Assembly (NCBI GenBank): GCA_048213135.1 | Contig: PS015827.1 | Coordinates: 1 to 26,096 of the forward strand | DNA from: Reclinomonas americana ATCC 50394 | Taxonomy: Eukaryota; Jakobida; Jakobea; Jakobida | DNA length: 26,096 bases | Direction of reading: 5' to 3' | Part shown: piece by piece, positions 20,065 through 26,096 of the stretch | How the letters are laid out: every line of letters starts with the position of its first letter | How positions within the stretch are numbered: position 1 is the stretch's first letter | Made by a program: the position numbers and the translations under genes | The notes under the pieces: generated by a model | The model's input: the letters and a program-made list of their open reading frames with translations, nothing else | The model's database searches: none | What the model was told of the DNA's origin: nothing

Positions 20065-21959
20065 ATGTGGATCGGCAAGGTGTGCAGGCGTCACTCTCTC
20101 TATGTGTACACGCGTGTGTGCGTGTGAGTTGTGAGCGTGACTGTCTTTGTTTGTTGTGCAGCGGCATCCCGCTGGCTACTTGATGGTGGTGTTTGGTGAG
20201 TGTTTGCGTGATGGTGCTTCAACACATACACGCACACAGGCGCACACAAGAGACCAGTGCACGCAAGACAAAAAAGTGATCCGTGTCAAGAAATCAGCGC
20301 ATTCTCGCGCCTTCTCATCAGTTGCACACGCGCATCTGCGTGCACTGTGTAGTAGGCGACAGTGTGCTTGGCGTGTGTTTGGTGTGTGTGCGCCATGGCC
20401 GTCTTCTCTCATCTCTCGCGCGCGCAGTTCTTGGTCTTGTCGGCTACGTGTCGTATGCGTATGCGTTCGAGTCGGTGCCGTATCGGTTGAGCGAGTCGCC
20501 TGCGTGGAGTGTCAGCCGATTAGTGGTCTATGTGCTGGGCGCGTCGCTGTTGACGGTGTCGTATTTGCGATGTGTGTTTACGAATCCAGGGTGCGTCCCT
20601 CAAGCCCTTCCATCGTCGTCGTCGTTGTCGTACTGGCGCTGAGTTGGTCGGTTGTGCTTGTGGTGTAGGTGGGTTCCACCGGACTGGCATGTTGGGGAGC
20701 AGTCGGCGGAGGACTCGGAGGCGAGTGAGATCGAGACCGGTCGTCATCGCTCGCAGCATGCAAACAATGGCGCCGTCGCCACTGTCGGCAACGGAGCCGG
20801 CACGACGGTGACCACCACGAATGCCACGTCGACTGCCGGCCACTTGAGCGATCATTCTGGCTCCGACTCTGATGACGACGACGAGGACGATGAGGAGATT
20901 GATCTCGAGACGTGCGTCTGTTCGCGTTGCCCTGCCCTGCTGTGCGCGCTCTTGAAGACTCAGGCTGGGAGTGATGCACAGTGGCCACTCCATCCCCGTA
21001 CGGAGGCAACAGAGAACGGCGCTGCTGCCACCGAATCGCGCCGCTGGTCGTGGTGGATCGTCGCAGCCGTTTGACAATCCGCTCCGCCACGAGGACATTC
21101 GGGCGTGCCGCCGCTGCAATCGTCCCAAGCCCGAGCGCGCACACCACTGCAGCATTTGCAAGCAGTTGCGTGCCTGCCTGCTTCTGTGTTGCATGAGTGC
21201 TCTGCTCTTTTGCTTACCCCGATGTCGTGGTTGTGCGCAGCTGTGTGAAGCGAGTGCGTCTGACAGTCCCCTGGCGTCGCTGCACGGCGTGAGTCTCTTC
21301 TCACTCACTCTCTTCCGCTGTCTATCACCAGATGGACCACCACTGCCCGTGGGTTCACAACTGCGTCGGCTTCCACAACCACAAATTCTTCTTCCTGTTC
21401 CTCCTGTGGACGTGCTTCACGTGCCTGTGGGTGGCCGTCACCATGTTCCCCGATTTCTTGGCCGTCCTCAAGGTGAGACACGCACGCCCACGCATCCAGT
21501 GCCCTCCTTGTTGTTTTTGACTCTTACGCTACTGTGTAGGACGCAAGCGAGCGTCCGCAAGGACTCTCGACCAACATCATGGTGGCGTTCTTCATCTCAG
21601 GCGTCTTCGGCATGGTCCTCATCTGCTTTGGTGGTTTCCACATGCACCTCATCTTCACCAATCAAACCACCCTCGAATCCATCGGCACGGGTGGTTCGTC
21701 TTGTTTTCCCCCCTCTTCCACCTGTGCCGGCGTCTGACTCGCACACTGCGGCGCAGCGGAAAAGTATGACATGGGCGCGTACGCAAACGCTCGTCCCATT
21801 CTCGGCGGCAGCATGTGGCAGTGGTTCCTGCCGGTGGCCGTGGACCCGGCGGTGGCCGGCGACGGCATGCATTTTGATCGACGAGAGAGTGACGGATCAT
21901 ACACATATTACGAGAGGACACGGCGGAAGACGCAGCATAGCTCCGAGGTTCGTCGCTGA
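20065..21959 (+). CDS. DHHC protein S-acyltransferase (palmitoyltransferase)
   Basis: Exons: 20065-20079, 20162-20195, 20428-20590, 20669-20911, 20964-21164, 21241-21253, 21332-21472, 21540-21690 and 21757-21959; all phases agree, 387 residues. Two membrane segments come first ([35 protein letters not shown]), then TNPGWVPPDW. An acidic, low-complexity cytosolic insert of about 115 residues follows ([17 protein letters not shown]). The zinc-binding cysteine-rich domain runs [41 protein letters not shown]. Two more membrane segments, a TTLESI (TTxE) motif and the C-terminal NARPILG...WQWFLPV motif complete the family set. The Cys of DHHC is the acyl-enzyme residue; DHHC enzymes palmitoylate proteins at Golgi, ER or plasma membrane. 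A 13-nt micro-exon supplies the codons just before DHHC. Exon 1 encodes only five residues, so its start is the weakest part. Confidence 0.92.
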
Positions 21960-22161
21960 CAATGGTGAATTGTTGTCCGTCTGATTGCTCACTCGCACCT
22001 CCCGACGCTGCGCGCAGGTCCGCGTTCAACCACCGAGTTTCACATGAGAAAGAGCGAGTGAGCTTTTTGTCTGCAACCGCGATGTGTATTGTAGAGGTTG
22101 TTGATATTACAGCAACAACAATCAATCTTCATCGGCGGCAGGGAAGTGCGTGTGGTTAGCA

Positions 22162-22192
<31 letters not shown>

Positions 22193-22306
22193 GTGATACA
22201 GGGGCGGAGAGCGCGCTGAAACAGGAGGATATAGTGACACAAATAGACATCTAACAAGTGGCGGCAGTGTAAGGTGAGGTGCACAGAGGCACATTTTCTC
22301 TTCGTA
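21960..22306. other. Convergent 3' intergenic region
   Basis: It lies between the DHHC stop and the uridine-cytidine kinase stop on the opposite strand. It should hold both 3' UTRs. It contains a CAG/CTG repeat and nothing gene-like. Confidence 0.6.
22158..22192. repeat. (CAG)n/(CTG)n trinucleotide repeat
   Basis: About eleven AGC units with one interruption (agcaacagc). They lie in the 3' flank shared by two convergent genes. Confidence 0.95.
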
Positions 22307-24045
22307 CTATGAACTAGCCCCGTCGGTTATTGACACGGGTGCTGCGCCGGCGGCGCTGGCACCAGCCGCCATGGCGACTGCGGCTTCCACCGAGGCGGCG
22401 GTGGCCGACAGCCGGAAGCTGATGTGCTTGGTGATGAGGTCAATAGCAACTGTGCAAGTACATGCCTCTTGTGTCAGCTGGGCAGAGAAACAGGGAGCAA
22501 AGCACGAAATAAGGCCCACCAAAATTGTCACCACCACGGGGGATGATAATGTCGGCCCACTTCTTCGTCTGCAATGGACACGCGCGTCTGTTCAGCTGCT
22601 GCGCGAGTCATTCCACAATCATCGGAGATGGGCAACTTACCGGGTTGATGTACTCGTCGTAGCTCGGCTTCACACTCTTCTCGTACTGCGTCAGCACCGA
22701 CTCGAGAGTTCGACCGCGCGACGTAATGTCTCTCCGGACTGAGCAGCAAGGGAATCGTCAGCGCTCAAACACATGCACACACACACACACACACAGAGAA
22801 TGCGCGTCTGCGGAGGTGACACGCAACTGCGTCTCTGGTGGTGGATCGTGAGAAGCACAGCAAGTGAGTGAATCGTTGACGTGCACACAGCAACGCGTGC
22901 AAGCATGCATACGTACCGCCAGCCGGGTATCAGAATCCTGTATCGTTCATTGCGGAGGTCAGCACCAAGTTTGCGAAACGCAGGAGGCATGTGGGCAACG
23001 GTAGCGCAACAGTGTCCACAAAGATCTTCATGTCCATCAGCTCGCGGGCCTCGGCATCGTACAGTGCCATAATACCCTGCGACAACACACAGATTCGGCG
23101 ATGAGCGAAAAGTGATCGATCCTGCTCCAGTAATCGCTCGAGCATCCGCACCTCGATGATCACCACCTCGGTGCCCTGCACGCTAGTGTGGCCCACCTGC
23201 ACCGCCCACTCCCACAGTCAGCCAGCCACTCATGCACGAACTCACGAACGGATCATCAACCAACACACCCTCGAGTTGGTCTTGAAGTCATACTTTGGAA
23301 TCTGCACAGCCTTGCCTGCAACGGACATCAGCACATACACTCACAGCTGCATCGCCTCCTCCATACCTACACGCAGCGCCCACAGCACATCGCGGAACAG
23401 TTGGTGATCGAACGCATCTGCAATCGCACTCGCCACGGTGAGCCATCGCTGTGCAGTGACACACACACACTCTTCTCATGCTGCCTCGCACCTGGATGAT
23501 CAAAGTTGTACGCTCCGGAGTGTGCCAGATCCTGCTCGTCACTGCCACCATCGTCAGACAGACAGACAGTGAGTGAGAGAGAGCTCTGACACCTACTCAC
23601 CAGGTCAACTCCTTGTAAAAGTTGTCGTGTGACACCATGGTAACCCGGCCATCCAGTGCAGCACAGATCTGCAACACAACGCACATGCGGTGAGTGACAC
23701 TCCATCGCGCATATGCGCACAAGTCGATCGCCACCAAACCTTGTCACACACAGTGGTCTTTCCAGAGGCCGTGCCACCCGCCACACCTGCATAACACAAA
23801 GAGAACGAGTCCATTTTCAGGAGCAGGGGGGAGGTCACGGGGGTGCGTGTCAGTCACAAGTGCACATGCACATGCACAGGGACAAGCACACACACACGCG
23901 CGCGCGTGAACGGACCAATGATGAGTGCGCGACGTGAGGGCGTCAGTGGAACCTCCCTGTGTCGACCAAAGTCACCGCCCTCCTCCACATCGTCAATCTC
24001 CTCCTCGTCAAAGGTCTCCAACTCGGACAGTGCGTGCGAGGTCAT
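22307..24045 (-). CDS. UCK: Uridine-cytidine kinase
   Basis: Exons: 24045-23916, 23786-23740, 23668-23601, 23541-23492, 23417-23367, 23315-23269, 23196-23152, 23076-23011, 22937-22913, 22738-22641, 22568-22520 and 22449-22307; phases agree, 272 residues. The enzyme phosphorylates uridine and cytidine to UMP and CMP in pyrimidine salvage. The P-loop GGTASGKTT is at residues 47-55. Also present are [20 protein letters not shown] (nucleoside site), [39 protein letters not shown] and [11 protein letters not shown], in the family order. The length fits a single-domain UCK: no uracil phosphoribosyltransferase domain follows. The N-terminus is acidic and the C-terminus is an Ala-rich tail. The 25-nt exon could instead end four or five bases earlier with an added micro-exon. 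Head-to-head with the LRR gene, about 120 nt apart. Confidence 0.93.
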
Positions 24046-24166
24046 GAGTGGCGTGTTTGTGTTGGCGTGTGCGGTCGGACAAAGTAATCAAGCGCGGAGG
24101 CAAAGGCAAACCCCTGAGTGGTGCGGGAAGGTGATGATGGTGATTGCGCGCGGGTAGGCGATTGAA
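24046..24166. promoter_or_regulatory. Short head-to-head region, likely shared promoter
   Basis: It lies between the uridine-cytidine kinase ATG (minus, 24045) and the proposed LRR-gene ATG (plus, 24167). It is GTG-rich with no obvious TATA box. A shared promoter is inferred from spacing. Confidence 0.4.
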
Positions 24167-26041
24167 ATGGATGAACTGCGCAAAACCAGCAATGCAGGAN
24201 NNNNNNNNNNNNNNNNNNNTCTCTCTTTTTCAGAGTCGCTGATTTGCATTGCAGTCGACGAGTCACGATCAGTGGGTGTTCTTCTTCCACGACTGGCGGC
24301 TGTTGGGCGGCTTTGACGACTTGTGCTTGGCGCTGCGTCGGGCGTCGTTTCTGCGGCGACTCAAGATTGCAAGTTGAGTGAGACGCGCACACAGAGAGAA
24401 AGAGGCGATCGAATTGGGGTGTCTTATTCGATTGCATGCAGACACGCAGCATACGCTGGACGATGTGTCGACGTGGGCGCTGTGCTCGGCGTTGGAGTCG
24501 GTCAACATCACGCATCTGGCGTTGCCGGGTATGCTTCGAGGTCATTGCGATCTCTTGGAGAGTGTGTGGACTGACTCTCTGTGTGCTGCAGGCAACGAGT
24601 TGAACAGGGACACGGCAAAGCACATTGCGTCGTTGATCAAGGTGTCGGCGTCGCTGCAGGTGTTGGATCTCACGCGCAACTCGCTCGACAATGAGGCGAT
24701 GGGTGAACTCGCCGATAGCCTCACGCGCACGACCTCGCTGCGACAGCTGCTGCTTGCATGTTGCGTGTGTGGCCTGTCGTTGTTGTTGGTTGTCCACCGT
24801 GTCGTGCCTCTCATGTTGTTTGTCGGCCAGTCAACAAGATCCAGGACTTTGGACTCAGCTACCTCGGCGACGCGGTGCGCGCCAATCGCACGCTGCAGGT
24901 CATTGACGTGACCGGCGCTGTGTTTGGGTACGTGTGTCTTCTCGGTGCCTCTACCAGTGACCCAGTACTCAGGAATCCACTGGCGTGTGCACAGCGTGCA
25001 AGCGGCCACTACATTTGGGTCGGCGCTGGAGGCGATTGCGAGTGACGGAAGGACTCTGCGTACGCTGCGGTTAACGAGTTGCGTCTATCGATTGCCTTCT
25101 CTTCATTCTCATCCCAATCGCCCTCATCTCACATCGGTATCGCCAGCCTGCTCAATGGACGACGCCACCATGGAGACCTTGTTCCGCACTCACTCATTAC
25201 CGGTGGTGCAGCTGTACTTGGATGGTATCCTGTGCACGTGAATTCTTTGGGCGATCACATGTAGCTCTTACTTGTTCACCGCTCTCTAGGCAATCGGTTC
25301 ACGGAGGCGGGTCTCAGACCACTGGCCAACGCCATTGCCAGGTCGCGGTCCGTCAACTATGTGAATCTCACAGGTCCGTCTCTGCCACTGCAGATTCTAC
25401 TGCTTCGTGAGGGCACTAAATTGATCACTCGCGCAGCGGTCGCGATTGGTGCTGCTGGAGCTGCGCATCTCGGCAGGGCTCTGATGACAAGCAACACGCT
25501 GAAGCATGTGGAGATTAATGGTTGGCGTGAAGGGTGTTGCATGACGTGGCGTGACGGTGGCCTGAAATGTGTGTGGTGCGCAGGGTGCGAGCTGGGCGAC
25601 GAGGGTGCGGCGGCAATCGCCGCCGGCCTCAGTGACAATTGGTCATTAACTCGACTGGGAATGCAAGGTCTGTGTGCGTGTCTGTCTCCACAGAGACGTG
25701 TGCTTCGTGAGGGCGATGTCGCTCACTGGCAAGAGGGGCAGGTAATTCAATTGGAGCGGCTGGAATCGCAGCACTGGCACGGTCATTATCGACGAATAAC
25801 AAGACGGTGCTGTCGGACTTGAATCTGAGTCGTTGCGTCTTGTACGTGTAAGCTTGCGAAAATACTTGTGACAGTTTCCTCACTGCACATGGCGAGACAG
25901 GAAATCCGCTCGGCGATGACGGTGTGCATGAAGCGGTGCCCCACTCGTGTCTGTCACTCTTCTCACCTCGCATCCACGCAGGAATGGTGCACGTGGCGAC
26001 TCTGGTGGACAAGTGCCCGCTGGAATGCCTCTTTGTTAATG
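24167..26041 (+). CDS. Ribonuclease-inhibitor-type LRR protein, 3' end beyond window
   Basis: Proposed exons: 24167 to the gap, 24255-24372, 24442-24528, 24592-24759, 24831-24927, 24995-25080, 25147-25224, 25290-25373, 25437-25520, 25584-25667, 25742-25831, 25901-25921 and 25982-26041, continuing past the edge. Repeats follow the 28-residue LxxLxLxxNxLxDxG pattern: LQVLDLTRNSLDNEAMGEL, LYLDGNRFTEAGL, GCELGDEGAAAIAAGLSDN. RI-type LRRs form a horseshoe that binds proteins. There is no F-box or catalytic domain in view. The start (MDELRK at 24167) is tentative because a 20-N gap lies in the first intron. Between 25081 and 25146 the frame fits either read-through or an intron with a GC donor. An ordinary GT donor there breaks the frame. 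Confidence 0.75.
24200..24219. other. Small assembly gap (20 N)
   Basis: Twenty N shortly after the proposed start of the right-hand LRR gene. It makes the first exon boundary of that gene unresolvable. Confidence 0.99.
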
Positions 26042-26096
26042 GTAGGGTGGAAGGAGAGCGCAGCAACAAGCGTTGAAGATGCTTACATTTTCGGCA

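Noticed and set aside
23740-23786. P-loop as possible evidence for a mobile-element ATPase
   Set aside because: The GGTASGKTT context plus nucleoside-site and lid motifs identify uridine-cytidine kinase.
24167-26041. Right-hand LRR gene as an NLR-type immune receptor
   Set aside because: No nucleotide-binding domain or other receptor module is visible. Only LRR repeats can be supported.

Overview
This is a nuclear contig from a compact, intron-dense, GC-rich eukaryote, most likely a unicellular protist. The evidence is eleven protein genes packed almost end to end, nearly all split by GT-AG introns of about 36-130 nt. The introns are rich in CA/TG runs. The protein families are purely eukaryotic: U-box E4 ligase, F-box/LRR, DHHC acyltransferase, BAR domain, SAYSvFN and uridine-cytidine kinase. 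I cannot name the species. No tRNA, rRNA, CRISPR array or transposon is visible. Exon models were built by hand from splice sites and reading phase; most genes close as one continuous frame.

Layout from left to right. 60-3007 (-): secreted or surface protein with two IPT/TIG-like repeats, running off the left edge, with a 1.2-kb microsatellite-filled intron holding an assembly gap. 3008-4055: the only long intergenic region. 4056-5485 (+): BAR-domain protein with a possible N-myristoylation site. 5529-7371 (-): DUF3253 domain fused to a WD40-like propeller. 7478-8219 (+): small multi-pass membrane protein of unknown family. 8247-12831 (-): complete ubiquitin conjugation factor E4 (UFD2/UBE4), 24 exons. 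13067-16780 (-): 1000-residue F-box/leucine-rich-repeat protein. 16863-19292 (-): ACMSD-type amidohydrolase with a likely mitochondrial presequence, containing an assembly gap flanked by a perfect 222-bp duplication. 19377-19974 (-): SAYSvFN-UIM-SEC-C membrane protein. 20065-21959 (+): DHHC palmitoyltransferase. 22307-24045 (-): uridine-cytidine kinase. 24167-26041 (+): ribonuclease-inhibitor-type LRR protein, cut by the right edge.

Genes are arranged as tight tail-to-tail pairs (27 and 43 nt between stop codons) and head-to-head pairs (about 90-120 nt between starts), so shared promoters and overlapping 3' ends are likely. Three neighbours concern ubiquitin (E4, F-box protein, UIM-bearing SAYSvFN protein). 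The rest have unrelated jobs, so I read the window as ordinary dense protist gene order rather than one functional cluster. The most unusual items are two domain fusions (DUF3253 with a propeller; SAYSvFN with UIM and SEC-C), LRR genes in which one 84-nt exon equals one repeat, and a microsatellite whose unit grows stepwise from 2 to 6 bases before it runs into a gap.
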